64,000 nt of DNA from Pseudomonadota bacterium (GTDB lineage Bacteria; Pseudomonadota; Gammaproteobacteria; QQUJ01). The DNA is taken from contig QQUJ01000010.1 of NCBI GenBank assembly GCA_008501635.1, positions 310,001 to 374,000 of the forward strand. Reading direction: 5' to 3'. The notes beneath the pieces were generated by a model, which made no database searches, was not told where the DNA came from, and worked only from the letters and a program-made list of their open reading frames with translations. The translations under genes and the position numbers were made by a program. Positions 9,217 to 19,030 of this stretch are shown piece after piece; position 1 is the first letter of the stretch; each line of letters starts with the position of its first letter.

Positions 9217-10410
9217 ATGAGCTTGAATGGAAAACGAATTCTGGTGGGGGTGACCGGCGGGATCGCTGCCTACAAAACGGCCGATTTGGTCCGTCGCCTC
9301 GGCGAAGCGGGCGCTGAGGTTCGCGTGGTGATGACCCGTGGCGCCCAGGCCTTCATCACGCCGCTGACACTCCAGGCGGTATCCGGTCACCCTGTTCACA
9401 CCGAGTTGCTGGATCCAGCCGCCGAAGCCGGCATGGGGCATATCGAATTGGCGCGCTGGGCCGATCAGGTGCTGGTGGCGCCAGCCAGCGCCCACTTCCT
9501 GGCCAAGCTTGCCCATGGTCTGGCAGACGATTTGCTGAGCACCTTGTGCCTGGCCACCGAGGCGCCAATTGCCGCGGCACCGGCGATGAACACCAGGATG
9601 TGGTCCAACATGGCGACGCAGGCCAATGTGCGAATTCTGACCGAGCGTGGCGTGAGGTTGCTCGGGCCTGGCGCCGGTGATCTCGCCTGTGGGGAAACCG
9701 GGCCGGGGCGTATGCTCGAGCCGCTGGACCTCGTTGCTGCGCTGGTTGCCGGGGACACGGATTTGCTGGGCGGGCTGCGGGTTCTGATGACCGCGGGCCC
9801 GACCCGTGAAGCGATCGATCCGGTACGGTTTCTCAGTAATCGTAGCTCCGGAAAAATGGGGTATGCGGTTGCCGCCGCTGCCGCACGGGCCGGTGCACGC
9901 GTCGTATTGGTGAGCGGTCCGGTGGCCTTGGCCCCGCCGCCGGGCGTGGAGCGCATCGAGGTGGAAAGCGCCTCGCAGATGCACCAGGCGGTCGTCGAGC
10001 GGCTCGACGGGTGCGACATTTTTATCGCTGCCGCTGCCGTTGCCGATTACCGTCCCGCCGAGGTGAACGCACAGAAGATCAAGAAGGAGCAGGCTGAATT
10101 GAGTATCGGCCTGCTGCGAACGGAAGACATCCTGGGCACGGTCGCGGCCAGCGAGGCACGGCCATTTACCGTCGGCTTTGCCGCCGAGACCGAACGGGTG
10201 GCGGAGTACGCGCGTCAGAAGCTGGAGAACAAGGGTCTTGATCTGATCGCTGCGAACCAGGTGGGCCCCGGGCGGGGATTCGAAACCGACCACAACGCGC
10301 TGACGGTGATCTGGGCGGATGGCGCTTGCGAGCTGCCCAGTGCCGGCAAAACCCGGCTGGCCGAACAACTCGTATCTCTCATCGCCGAGCGTTTTTATGC
10401 ACAAGATTGA
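9217..10410 (+). CDS. coaBC: Bifunctional phosphopantothenoylcysteine decarboxylase / phosphopantothenate-cysteine ligase
   Basis: CoaBC carries two consecutive steps of coenzyme A synthesis: ligation of cysteine to 4'-phosphopantothenate (CoaB, CTP-dependent) and FMN-dependent decarboxylation to 4'-phosphopantetheine (CoaC). The 397-residue protein starts with the flavoprotein fold ([14 protein letters not shown]) and has the PAMNTRMW substrate clamp and the active-site Cys in [13 protein letters not shown] (about residue 155). The CoaB half contains [20 protein letters not shown] and [12 protein letters not shown] 9217 matches the known N-terminus; an upstream in-frame start at 9172 is unlikely. 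The stop overlaps dut by 14 bases. Confidence 0.97.
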   Translation: MSLNGKRILVGVTGGIAAYKTADLVRRLGEAGAEVRVVMTRGAQAFITPLTLQAVSGHPVHTELLDPAAEAGMGHIELARWADQVLVAPASAHFLAKLAHGLADDLLSTLCLATEAPIAAAPAMNTRMWSNMATQANVRILTERGVRLLGPGAGDLACGETGPGRMLEPLDLVAALVAGDTDLLGGLRVLMTAGPTREAIDPVRFLSNRSSGKMGYAVAAAAARAGARVVLVSGPVALAPPPGVERIEVESASQMHQAVVERLDGCDIFIAAAAVADYRPAEVNAQKIKKEQAELSIGLLRTEDILGTVAASEARPFTVGFAAETERVAEYARQKLENKGLDLIAANQVGPGRGFETDHNALTVIWADGACELPSAGKTRLAEQLVSLIAERFYAQD

Positions 10411-10852
10411 AGTCAAGATTCTCGACGGCCGCATAGGCACCGATTTGCCGCTACCGGCTTACGCCACCGATGGATCGGCGGGTTTGGATCTGCGCGCCTG
10501 TTTGGAGGAGCCGCTGCTCCTCGCAGCCGGCGAGACGCAGTTGATCCCCACCGGCATAGCCATCCATATCGGTGATCCCAACCTGGCGGCGGTGATCCTG
10601 CCGCGCTCGGGGCTCGGGCACAAGCACGGGATCGTGCTGGGCAATCTGGTGGGTTTGATCGATTCCGACTACCAGGGGCAGCTCTTTGTCTCTTGCTGGA
10701 ATCGGGGTCACAACTCCTTTACCATCGAGATCGGCGAGCGGATTGCCCAACTGGTCTTTGTGCCGGTTGTACGTGCGGAATTCGAGGTGGTGGACGACTT
10801 CGAAGAGAGCCATCGCGGATCGGGCGGATTTGGCCATTCGGGAAGACACTGA
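10397..10852 (+). CDS. dut: Deoxyuridine 5'-triphosphate nucleotidohydrolase (dUTPase)
   Basis: Hydrolyses dUTP to dUMP and pyrophosphate, keeping uracil out of DNA and supplying dTMP synthesis. The 151-residue protein has the five trimeric-dUTPase motifs in order: [25 protein letters not shown] with the catalytic Asp, GERIAQLVF, and the C-terminal [10 protein letters not shown] flap. The start overlaps the coaBC stop by 14 bases, so the two are co-translated, as in Pseudomonas and Escherichia. Confidence 0.97.
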   Translation: MHKIEVKILDGRIGTDLPLPAYATDGSAGLDLRACLEEPLLLAAGETQLIPTGIAIHIGDPNLAAVILPRSGLGHKHGIVLGNLVGLIDSDYQGQLFVSCWNRGHNSFTIEIGERIAQLVFVPVVRAEFEVVDDFEESHRGSGGFGHSGRH

Positions 10853-10910
10853 TGGTCGCTCCCGGGGCGCGTGATAACCACAAGCTATAAGCACGGACAG
10901 GGAAAGCAAT

Positions 10911-10940
10911 ATGAAACACGATTTCATCCCATTCCAATAA
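10911..10940 (+). CDS. Possible nine-codon leader ORF before algC
   Basis: In the 152-bp gap between dut and algC, ATG 10911 follows a purine-rich GGACAGGGAAAG at normal ribosome-site spacing and encodes MKHDFIPFQ before a TAA. It could be a leader or translated spacer for algC, which itself has a poor ribosome site. No run of regulatory codons and no clear attenuator were seen, so chance is quite possible. Confidence 0.25.
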   Translation: MKHDFIPFQ

Positions 10941-11004
10941 CGAGCCACGAGGAACAAGGCAGCGGCCCTTCGGGGAGATCATCCCGCAGGCTTTGGCACA
11001 AACG

Positions 11005-13542
11005 ATGCTGAAAAGGAATAAGGACAAAAACGGCGCTGCCTCGACCGCTCGAGCTGCGGCTGGGAAGCAAGACAGGGCGTCCAGGCGCGCTGGCAGCAGC
11101 ATGAATCTGGGCAGCTACGGGTTGCTGCTCTTCCTCGTCGGGGCAGGGGTGTTGATGGCGAGTGGGTTCGTCCTGATGCAGATGTTCCAGATGCAGGGCG
11201 GGGTACTGCGCCAGCAAGCCACCGAGGTTGCCAGTTTCTCCTATGCCGGCAGCCTGCAGAGATTGGTCACCCAGGGAATGGGCACCATGAACGGCATAGC
11301 TGCCGATCCTGACGTGCAGCAGATCCTGCGCAATGGCAATACCACTGCCGCCGCCGCCAAGGCGCAAGCGCTGGTGCGACTAGTGCCAGGCGCGGTGCGT
11401 TTCCGGGTGCTTCCCACTGGTGTGGACCAGGTCGAGAAGGAGGGTAACCCGCCGCTGGGTTACGCCGATCTGCAGCAACTGCGGGAGGCCGAAAAAACGG
11501 ATCAGTTTCCGCCGGTCGAGGTGATCTTGCCGGGAACGGAGCATGCGCACTTCAATCTGGTGCGACGAGTCGTGGATGGGGACGGTCGCGTGTTGGGCGT
11601 GATCATGGCCACCTATCCGGCTGAAAGGCTGCAGCAGACCGTGGCGCAGATGCGCGTCGGCGAGGGGACGATCGAGATTCGTCAGGCCAACGTGGTGCTG
11701 GCACGACGTGGCAGCACGGCAGGTTCTGATGCGTCGGCGGTGCGTGTCAACGTGCCGGCGACACGCTGGACATTGCTGTACTGGCCGGCGATGGCGTCGG
11801 GTGGGCTGACGGAGGGCCTGATCCCCTATCTTGCTGTATTCGGGGCCGGGGCGTTGTTGCTCGGGCTCGTGATCTATGTCTCGTTTCGCATGGTGTCGGG
11901 TGCGATGCGCCGTGACCAGGTGACCGTACTGAACCTGGTAAAGGACATCCTGAACCGCAAGCTGGCGTCGGCCTATCCGGTGAAACTGGCGAATAGCCGC
12001 GTGACTGTAGAGCTGTTGCTGAACATGGGACAGGAGTTCGCTGCGATGCCGGCGGCCAAGACCGCTGCCAAATCCGCCCCCCTGCCCGAGGTGGGCGGTT
12101 CCATGTTCCCCGACACCGGCGGAATAGAGGTGGAGGAAGACGAGCCGCAGGTAAAAGCGCCAAAGCTCGAGAAGATCCCGTCGAGTATCTTTCGGGCCTA
12201 CGATATTCGCGGTGTGGTCGATGAGACGCTCACTGTCGAAGGGGTGGAGACCATCGGTAGAGCCATTGGCAGCGAAGCCTTCGAGCGCGGCCAGCAACTG
12301 GTGGTTATCGGACGCGATGGCCGCCTCTCCGGCCCCAAGCTGTCAGAGGCACTGGCGCGCGGTTTTATGCGCAGCGGGCGTGATGTGATCGATATCGGAA
12401 TGGCGCCGACCCCGGTGCTCTATTTTGCCACCCATTATCTGCGCACCGGTTCCGGGGTCGCGGTCACCGGCAGTCATAACCCGCCCAACTATAACGGGCT
12501 GAAGATGGTGCTGCGCGATGAGACCCTTTCGGGTGAGGCGATCCAGGCCCTGCGCTCGCGCATTCAGACCGGCAATCTGCTGACGGGCGACGGCAGCATC
12601 AGCGAACAGTCGGTGCTTGATGACTACGTTGCCCGTATTACCGGTGACGTGCAGGTGGCGCGCAAGTTGAAGGTCGTGGTTGATTGCGGCAACGGCGTGG
12701 CCGGTATGGTCGCGCCCCGACTTCTTCGCGAGCTGGGATGCGAGGTGATCGAGCTCTACTGCGAGGTGGACGGCACCTTCCCCAATCATCACCCTGACCC
12801 TGGAAAACTGGAAAATCTGCGCGAACTCATCGCCAAGGTGCGCGAGTCGGGCGCTGATCTCGGCGTTGCCTTCGATGGCGACGGGGATCGTCTGGGCGTG
12901 GTGGACGAACAGGGCAAAGTCATCTATCCAGACCGCCTGTTGATGCTGTTTGCCAAGGATCTGCTGCTGCGCCATCCTGGCGCAAGCATCATTTATGACG
13001 TCAAATGCACGCGCAACCTCAAACGGGTGATCGCCGAGCATGCCGGCCAGCCCATGATGTGGAAGACCGGTCACTCGCTGATCAAGGCCGCCATGAAAAA
13101 AACCGGTGCCTTGCTGGCTGGAGAGATGAGCGGGCACTTTTTCTTCAAGGAGCGCTGGTACGGTTTCGATGACGGCATGTACGCTGCAGCCCGCCTGCTC
13201 GAGATCCTCAGTGCCGAGACGGTGCCGGCCAGTAAGGTATTCGCTCAGCTGCCGGAGAGCATTACCACGCCGGAGCTCAACGTACCGGTTAAAGAGGGCG
13301 AGCAACACGCTCTGGTGGAAGAGCTGGTGAACCGGGCGCAGTTCCCTGATGCCGAGGTGACCGTTATCGACGGCGTGCGTGCCGATTTTGCCGATGGCTT
13401 CGGGTTGGTGCGCGCCTCCAACACAACGCCTGTGCTGGTGTTGCGTTTCGAGGGCGATACCGCGGAGGCGATGAAGCGCATTCAGGAGGCCTTCCGTGAG
13501 CAGTTGCTGGCAGTGAAGTCCGATCTCAAGCTGCCGTTCTAG
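11005..13542 (+). CDS. algC: Phosphomannomutase/phosphoglucomutase AlgC with N-terminal membrane module
   Basis: The C-terminal half (from IFRAYDIRG, about residue 395) is a complete alpha-D-phosphohexomutase. TGSHNPPNYNG carries the phosphoserine Ser490, DGDGDR binds Mg2+ (Asp624 onward), and GEMSGHFFFKE is the sugar-specificity loop. It interconverts hexose 6- and 1-phosphates for GDP-mannose, LPS and exopolysaccharide precursors. The first roughly 390 residues are separate: a TM helix at about 36-60, an extracytoplasmic domain, a second TM helix at about 273-296, and an acidic linker. The same long form occurs in pseudomonads. ATG 11005 is taken over the in-frame TTG at 10993. The neighbours dut and argB match the Pseudomonas order. 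Confidence 0.92.
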   Translation: MLKRNKDKNGAASTARAAAGKQDRASRRAGSSMNLGSYGLLLFLVGAGVLMASGFVLMQMFQMQGGVLRQQATEVASFSYAGSLQRLVTQGMGTMNGIAADPDVQQILRNGNTTAAAAKAQALVRLVPGAVRFRVLPTGVDQVEKEGNPPLGYADLQQLREAEKTDQFPPVEVILPGTEHAHFNLVRRVVDGDGRVLGVIMATYPAERLQQTVAQMRVGEGTIEIRQANVVLARRGSTAGSDASAVRVNVPATRWTLLYWPAMASGGLTEGLIPYLAVFGAGALLLGLVIYVSFRMVSGAMRRDQVTVLNLVKDILNRKLASAYPVKLANSRVTVELLLNMGQEFAAMPAAKTAAKSAPLPEVGGSMFPDTGGIEVEEDEPQVKAPKLEKIPSSIFRAYDIRGVVDETLTVEGVETIGRAIGSEAFERGQQLVVIGRDGRLSGPKLSEALARGFMRSGRDVIDIGMAPTPVLYFATHYLRTGSGVAVTGSHNPPNYNGLKMVLRDETLSGEAIQALRSRIQTGNLLTGDGSISEQSVLDDYVARITGDVQVARKLKVVVDCGNGVAGMVAPRLLRELGCEVIELYCEVDGTFPNHHPDPGKLENLRELIAKVRESGADLGVAFDGDGDRLGVVDEQGKVIYPDRLLMLFAKDLLLRHPGASIIYDVKCTRNLKRVIAEHAGQPMMWKTGHSLIKAAMKKTGALLAGEMSGHFFFKERWYGFDDGMYAAARLLEILSAETVPASKVFAQLPESITTPELNVPVKEGEQHALVEELVNRAQFPDAEVTVIDGVRADFADGFGLVRASNTTPVLVLRFEGDTAEAMKRIQEAFREQLLAVKSDLKLPF

Positions 13543-13590
13543 GTTGAAATAACCCTGGGCACGTAGCGATGCATCAGGGGTATCCTGTGG

Positions 13591-13648
13591 ACCGCGGAGC
13601 TGCGGAGATGTCGTCGGAACCGGAACCGGCGTCTCAAGCCTCCGCGGT
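13591..13648 (+). other. Inverted repeat between algC and argB
   Basis: ACCGCGGAG (13591-13599) is the exact reverse complement of CTCCGCGGT (13640-13648), with a 40-base loop and a T-rich tail GGTTTTTGGG. It might be a weak terminator or attenuator ahead of argB. The long loop makes this tentative. Confidence 0.35.
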
Positions 13649-13667
13649 TTGGTTTTTGGGAAAATAG

Positions 13668-14570
<903 letters not shown>

Positions 14571-14765
14571 CAGTATACCGTCATCAACCACCAAGCGTAC
14601 GATACGCATGAAGCCCATGAAGGCCCAATCGGCGAGTCGTCTCTCTTCGGCCACTTGTATTGACCGTTTCATGTTCAACGGTGCGCATTCAGAGAACCGG
14701 GTGGTACAAAGCCGTTCGTATTCGGCCGCGCTTATTTTGATCTTTGCGTGGGGAGGAACAACGCT

Positions 14766-15362
14766 GTGACGACCCGGCACCGCGGCGATCGCCGCCGCGA
14801 GATACTCGAGGCGCTCGCCCATCAACTGGAGACCAGTCCCGGTGAACGCATGACCACCGCAGGACTTGCCGCCAGTCTCGATATATCCGAGGCGGCTCTC
14901 TACCGCCATTTCGCCAGCAAGGCGCAGATGTACGAGGGGCTGCTCGAGTTTGCTGAAGAGAGCGTTTTCGAGCGTGTCAATCGTATCCTGGAGGAGGAGC
15001 GGGGTACGCTCGGGCGTATCGACAAGATGGTCACGCTGGTGCTGCTTTTCGCCGAGCGTAATCCGGGTATCACGCGCCTGCTGATTGGTGATGCGCTGGT
15101 AGGTGAGACTGCCCGGCTGCGTGATCGGGTGGAGCAGTTTTTCGATCGCCTGGAAACCCACTTTCGCCAGGTGCTGCGCGAAGGCGAGATCAGCCAGTCG
15201 CAGGAGGGCAGGGTGGCGGTACCGGCCGTGGCGGAGCTTCTGGTCAATCTGCTGGCGGGTAAAATGCAGCACTATGTGCGTTCCGGATTCAAACGCAAAC
15301 CGAGCGACAACTGGGAAGTGCAGTGGCGGCGGATCTGTGCCGCATTGATCAACACCGGATAG
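14766..15362 (+). CDS. slmA: Nucleoid occlusion factor SlmA (TetR family)
   Basis: SlmA binds specific chromosomal sites and blocks FtsZ ring assembly over unsegregated nucleoids. With the GTG start at 14766 the protein is 198 residues, the usual size. That start follows GGGAGGA at 8-base spacing and is preferred over the in-frame GTG at 14748. The N-terminal TetR helix-turn-helix reads MTTAGLAASLDISEAALYRH, followed by FASKAQMYEGL. The C-terminal domain contains RIDKMVTLVLLFAERNPG. SlmA beside argB/dut/coaBC is a typical gammaproteobacterial arrangement. Confidence 0.93.
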   Translation: MTTRHRGDRRREILEALAHQLETSPGERMTTAGLAASLDISEAALYRHFASKAQMYEGLLEFAEESVFERVNRILEEERGTLGRIDKMVTLVLLFAERNPGITRLLIGDALVGETARLRDRVEQFFDRLETHFRQVLREGEISQSQEGRVAVPAVAELLVNLLAGKMQHYVRSGFKRKPSDNWEVQWRRICAALINTG

Positions 15363-15380
15363 GTGCTGCGGTCTTGCCTC

Positions 15381-16064
15381 CTACATGGCCGATCGGGGCT
15401 TCTCTCCGGCTTCGTCCTTGGCCTGTTCGGTCACTTCACGATAGCGCGCAATATCTTTGGCAAACTGCTGGCGCAGTGTTTCGATCTCGTCGCGCCGGTC
15501 GAGAATGAACTCCAAGCCGCGTCGGACCTGATCCTGAGTGGTGAAGATCTCGTTTTGAAGAGTTACCGGGACCGCTTTACCGTTGCGCTCCAGCGCTGCG
15601 GCGCGGTTCATCTGCTCATCGAGCTGTTTGCGCAGATTGAGGATATTGCCCTCGGTGACCCTTATCTGTCCTTGCAGGACCGAGATTTTACTGTCACGGG
15701 TCTGTTCCATGACTTCGACACTGCTGTAGGTGTCGAGCAGGGCACGATCATAGGCGGCTTGCTCGCGCGCGATACGTTCGAGTTCGGTACGGATGCGCGC
15801 CTGACGCTGCTCTTCGGCGATCTCTTCAGCGGTTTTGGCACGATCGATACTGCGCACCGTCAGGCCGCGATCGTTGAGTTCGCTGCGCCCCTGTTTGGCG
15901 TGCGCGGGGGGCACGACGTCGCTGTAGTGTACGTTGCCCTCTTCGTCCACCCAGCGGAAAAGTTTGCGGCTTTCTGCCGCGATGCTGGTCGCAAGCATGA
16001 TGCCGACCAGTCCGCCGATAACCGTCAGCGGTACTCTATGCTTCGATGACAGGATTGAAGTCAT
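15381..16064 (-). CDS. DUF4124 domain-containing exported coiled-coil protein
   Basis: A 227-residue protein with an N-terminal hydrophobic signal (about residues 13-30), so probably periplasmic or anchored. Right after it comes the DUF4124 signature KLFRWVDEEGNVHYSDVVPP (about 34-53). The rest is charged and helical, with predicted coiled coil over about 75-215. DUF4124 proteins are common in gammaproteobacteria and have no established function. It lies downstream of pyrE on the same strand with a 64-bp gap, so co-transcription is possible. Confidence 0.8.
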   Translation of the reverse strand: MTSILSSKHRVPLTVIGGLVGIMLATSIAAESRKLFRWVDEEGNVHYSDVVPPAHAKQGRSELNDRGLTVRSIDRAKTAEEIAEEQRQARIRTELERIAREQAAYDRALLDTYSSVEVMEQTRDSKISVLQGQIRVTEGNILNLRKQLDEQMNRAAALERNGKAVPVTLQNEIFTTQDQVRRGLEFILDRRDEIETLRQQFAKDIARYREVTEQAKDEAGEKPRSAM

Positions 16065-16128
16065 AGGAGCTAGTATAACCGTCGATTCTTCGCCGGGTTA
16101 TCAGGAGTTCGGTAAAATCACGACGATT

Positions 16129-16776
16129 TTACTGCTGAATGCCGTACTGCGTCTGGTAGATTCGGATGCTGTTGAGGACCTCGGCACGGTCTGGTTGGGT
16201 CGCCAGGTACTCGATCATCTCCGTCAATCCCACGATGCAGCTGACCCGCAATCCGTAACGATGCTGTATCTCCTGCACGGCGGAGCTTGTGCCCTGACCG
16301 CGCTCCTGTCGATCGAGGGCGATAGCCACGCCGACCGGTTCGGCGCCCTGGGCACGGATGATCTCGACCGATTCACCCACCGATGTGCCAGCCGAGACAA
16401 CATCATCGATGATCATTACCCGTCCCTGGAGTGGTGCGCCAACGGTGGTGCCTCCTTCGCCGTGATCCTTGGCTTCCTTGCGGTTGAAGGCGTAGGGAAC
16501 ATCACGCTGGTGGTGATCGGCCAGGGCGATCACCGCCGCGGCGGCAAGCGGGATGCCCTTATAGGCGGGGCCGAACAGCATGTCGAAGGCGATGCCGGAG
16601 TGCTCGATGGACTGGGCGTAGTAACGACCCAGGCGGGAGAGGCTTTGACCGGAGTTAAAGAGCCCGGCGTTGAAGAAATAGGGGCTCAGGCGTCCGGATT
16701 TAAGGGTGAAGCTGCCGAAACGCAGCACCTCCTGCTGGATGGCGAATTCAAGAAACTCTTGCTGGTAGGCGTGCAT
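16129..16776 (-). CDS. pyrE: Orotate phosphoribosyltransferase
   Basis: Transfers phosphoribosyl from PRPP to orotate, giving OMP in de novo pyrimidine synthesis. From ATG 16776 the protein is 215 residues. It has the conserved [16 protein letters not shown] near the N-terminus, [13 protein letters not shown] as the flexible catalytic loop (about residues 95-107), and the PRPP motif [13 protein letters not shown] (about 120-132). The upstream in-frame extension to 16923 is rejected because it runs into the divergent nuclease gene. A short hairpin (gtaaaatc/gattttac, 16112-16132) overlaps the stop codon. Confidence 0.97.
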   Translation of the reverse strand: MHAYQQEFLEFAIQQEVLRFGSFTLKSGRLSPYFFNAGLFNSGQSLSRLGRYYAQSIEHSGIAFDMLFGPAYKGIPLAAAAVIALADHHQRDVPYAFNRKEAKDHGEGGTTVGAPLQGRVMIIDDVVSAGTSVGESVEIIRAQGAEPVGVAIALDRQERGQGTSSAVQEIQHRYGLRVSCIVGLTEMIEYLATQPDRAEVLNSIRIYQTQYGIQQ

Positions 16777-16829
16777 TGGATTCCTGTCGTGGTTTTCGGC
16801 TGTGGTTTCGAAAGCGGCCATAAAACGGT

Positions 16830-16844
16830 CGTGTATCATACACG
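16830..16844. promoter_or_regulatory. 15-bp palindrome in the pyrE-xth divergent promoter region
   Basis: CGTGTATCATACACG is a perfect 7-1-7 palindrome in the 97-bp space between the divergent pyrE and exonuclease III starts. It overlaps possible -10 hexamers on both strands (TATCAT, TATGAT), so it could be an operator serving both genes. No regulator is known from the sequence. Confidence 0.4.
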
Positions 16845-16873
16845 CACCCCAAATCTTCACCCAAACACCCGGT

Positions 16874-17647
16874 ATGCGCATCATCAGCTGCAACGTCAAT
16901 GGCATTCGTTCCGCGAGCAACAAGGGCTTTTTCGCCTGGATGCTGACTCAGAACGCCGATGTCGTTTGTTTGCAGGAGACCAAAGCGCAGGCGCATCAAT
17001 TGAGCACCGAGATCATCGATCTGCCCGGTTACCATTCCTATTTTTTCGATGCTGACAGGAAGGGTTACAGCGGAGTGGCGGTCTATGCGCGCCGCGAGCC
17101 CGACGATATCCACTATGGATTGGGATGGGAGGATATGGACGCCGAGGGGCGCTACCTGCAAGTCGATTTTTCGGGGCTCAGCGTGGCATCGCTCTATCTC
17201 CCCTCCGGCTCTTCCGGCGAAGCGCGCCAGGCGGTCAAGTTCGGTTTCCTTGACCGCTTTATGCCACACCTGCGGGAGCTGCGCCGCAAGCATCGCGAAT
17301 TCGTCCTGTGTGGAGATTGGAACATCGCGCACCGGGCAATCGACCTCAAGAACTGGCGCGCCAACCAGAAAAACTCGGGATTCCTGCCCGAAGAGCGTAC
17401 CTGGATGGACGAACTGTTTGGCAGCGCGAAGTTCGTGGATGCCTTTCGCGCGGTGAATCCTCATCCGGACCAGTACACGTGGTGGTCCAACCGTGGGCAG
17501 GCGTGGGCCAGGAACGTCGGATGGCGTATTGACTACCATGTCGTCACGCCCGGTTTGCGTGACAAGGTTAGAGGTGCCGCTATCTACACATCCGAGCGTT
17601 TCTCCGACCATGCGCCACTGACCATCGATTACGACTGGGAGCTGTAG
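16874..17647 (+). CDS. xth: Exodeoxyribonuclease III-type AP endonuclease at the crc locus
   Basis: A 257-residue exonuclease-endonuclease-phosphatase fold protein. All key ExoIII residues are visible: Asn7/Asn9 in CNVNG, Glu35 in CLQETK, Asp148 and Asn150 in GDWNIAH, and Asp245-His246 in FSDHAPL. It should therefore cut DNA at abasic sites and degrade 3' ends. In Pseudomonas the gene beside pyrE is crc, a homologue ending in a similar YDW tail whose nuclease residues are replaced and which represses translation with Hfq. Here the residues are intact, so I call a nuclease. ATG 16874 aligns with the family start. Confidence 0.9.
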   Translation: MRIISCNVNGIRSASNKGFFAWMLTQNADVVCLQETKAQAHQLSTEIIDLPGYHSYFFDADRKGYSGVAVYARREPDDIHYGLGWEDMDAEGRYLQVDFSGLSVASLYLPSGSSGEARQAVKFGFLDRFMPHLRELRRKHREFVLCGDWNIAHRAIDLKNWRANQKNSGFLPEERTWMDELFGSAKFVDAFRAVNPHPDQYTWWSNRGQAWARNVGWRIDYHVVTPGLRDKVRGAAIYTSERFSDHAPLTIDYDWEL

Positions 17648-17653
17648 CGGCGA

Positions 17654-19030
17654 GTGGCAGATACCGCCCATCACACCTGGCGCGAAGCGCTGCTGAGCTA
17701 TGCCCAACCGCGGGTGGTGGCCATCCTGTTTCTCGGGTTTGCGGCGGGACTGCCCTACCTGCTGGTCTTCTCGACGCTCTCCGCGTGGCTTACCGAGGCG
17801 GGTGTCGGCCGTGCGACGATCGGATTCTTCAGTTGGGTCGGCATCACCTTCTCCATCAAAGTGGTGTGGGCGCCCGTGGTGGATCGTGTGCCGATTCCGG
17901 GTTTGACGCACCGGCTGGGGCGGCGACGAAGCTGGATGCTGGCCGCGCAAATCGGCGTGGCGTTGGGTTTGGCGGGCATGGCCGTAATCGGTCCGCACCA
18001 CTCGCTTGTCCAGCTTGCTGTATTGGCGGTATGGGTCGCTTTTGCCTCGGCCACGCAGGATGTGGCGATCGACGCCTTTCGCATCGAATCGGCCAGCGCC
18101 GAGTACCAGGGTGCGATGGCGGCAATGTACATATTCGGCTATCGGGTGGCGTTGCTGGTCGCGGGTGCCGGCGCCCTCTATACCGCCGAGATCGCCAATT
18201 GGGCGACTGCCTACACGGCAATGGCGCTGCTCATGGGCGTGGGGATCGTCACGGTGCTGTTGGTGACCGAGCCCCGCGCTGCCGGTAATGGCGGCAGCGC
18301 TGAGCAGGAACAACGGGTCGTGGAGTTTCTAACCCGCTCGGTCCATCTGCCGGATGCGCAGCGCCGGCTGTGGGCCTGGTTCATTGGTGCCGTGATCTGC
18401 CCGTTCAGTGATTTCTTTCAGCGCAATGGCAGTAGCGCCCTGCTGATTCTGTTGCTGATCGGGGTGTACAAACTGAGCGATATCACCATGGGTGTCATGG
18501 CCAATCCCTTCTACCTCGATCTGGGATTCAGCAAAAGCGAGATCGCCGGCGTTGCCAAATTCTTCGGCTTTTTCATGGTGCTGGCGGGGAGTGCACTGGG
18601 TGGGCTTCTGGTGGTTCGCTACGGCATTCTGCGCCCCCTGTTTCTCGGTGCGGTACTGGTGGCCGCGACCAATCTGCTGTTTGCCTTTCTGGCAGTAACA
18701 GGTCCGAAGATCGCAATGCTGGCGGTGGTGATCAGCGCGGATAATCTCAGCGGCGGATTGGCGACAGCCGCCTTTATTGCCTACCTTTCGAGCCTGACCA
18801 ACAGCGCCTACACGGCTACGCAATATGCGCTCTTCAGTTCACTGATGACGCTGCCGGCGAAGGTTCTCGGTGGCTTTTCGGGCGTGGTGGTGGAGAGCTA
18901 CGGTTACTTCAGTTTCTTTGTCTACGCCGCGGCCATCGGTCTGCCGGCGATTCTTCTGGTGCTCTATCTGCTTTTAAGGTCCAGAGCGGATCTGATACCC
19001 GTCACGATCGGCCCGGATAGCAAGCGGTGA
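17654..19030 (+). CDS. ampG: AmpG-like muropeptide transporter (MFS)
   Basis: A 458-residue inner-membrane protein with about 12 hydrophobic helices. It resembles AmpG, the permease that imports anhydromuropeptides for cell-wall recycling. Supporting segments are GFAAGLPYLLVFSTLSAWL in the first helix, ATIGFFSWVGITFSIKVVWAPVVDR, and SATQDVAIDAFRIE, typical of the AmpG/acetyl-CoA transporter group. The start is GTG 17654, 6 bp after the nuclease stop. The stop overlaps the next gene (GTGA). No beta-lactamase or ampD lies nearby, so the substrate is inferred from family. Confidence 0.82.
   Translation: MADTAHHTWREALLSYAQPRVVAILFLGFAAGLPYLLVFSTLSAWLTEAGVGRATIGFFSWVGITFSIKVVWAPVVDRVPIPGLTHRLGRRRSWMLAAQIGVALGLAGMAVIGPHHSLVQLAVLAVWVAFASATQDVAIDAFRIESASAEYQGAMAAMYIFGYRVALLVAGAGALYTAEIANWATAYTAMALLMGVGIVTVLLVTEPRAAGNGGSAEQEQRVVEFLTRSVHLPDAQRRLWAWFIGAVICPFSDFFQRNGSSALLILLLIGVYKLSDITMGVMANPFYLDLGFSKSEIAGVAKFFGFFMVLAGSALGGLLVVRYGILRPLFLGAVLVAATNLLFAFLAVTGPKIAMLAVVISADNLSGGLATAAFIAYLSSLTNSAYTATQYALFSSLMTLPAKVLGGFSGVVVESYGYFSFFVYAAAIGLPAILLVLYLLLRSRADLIPVTIGPDSKR

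Noticed and set aside
10992-11012. Sigma-54 promoter (TGGCAC-N5-ATGC) at the algC start
   Set aside because: The -12 element is imperfect and the site overlaps the start codon, leaving no room for a leader.
16874-17647. Annotation as Crc
   Set aside because: All ExoIII catalytic residues are present, whereas Crc proteins have replaced them.
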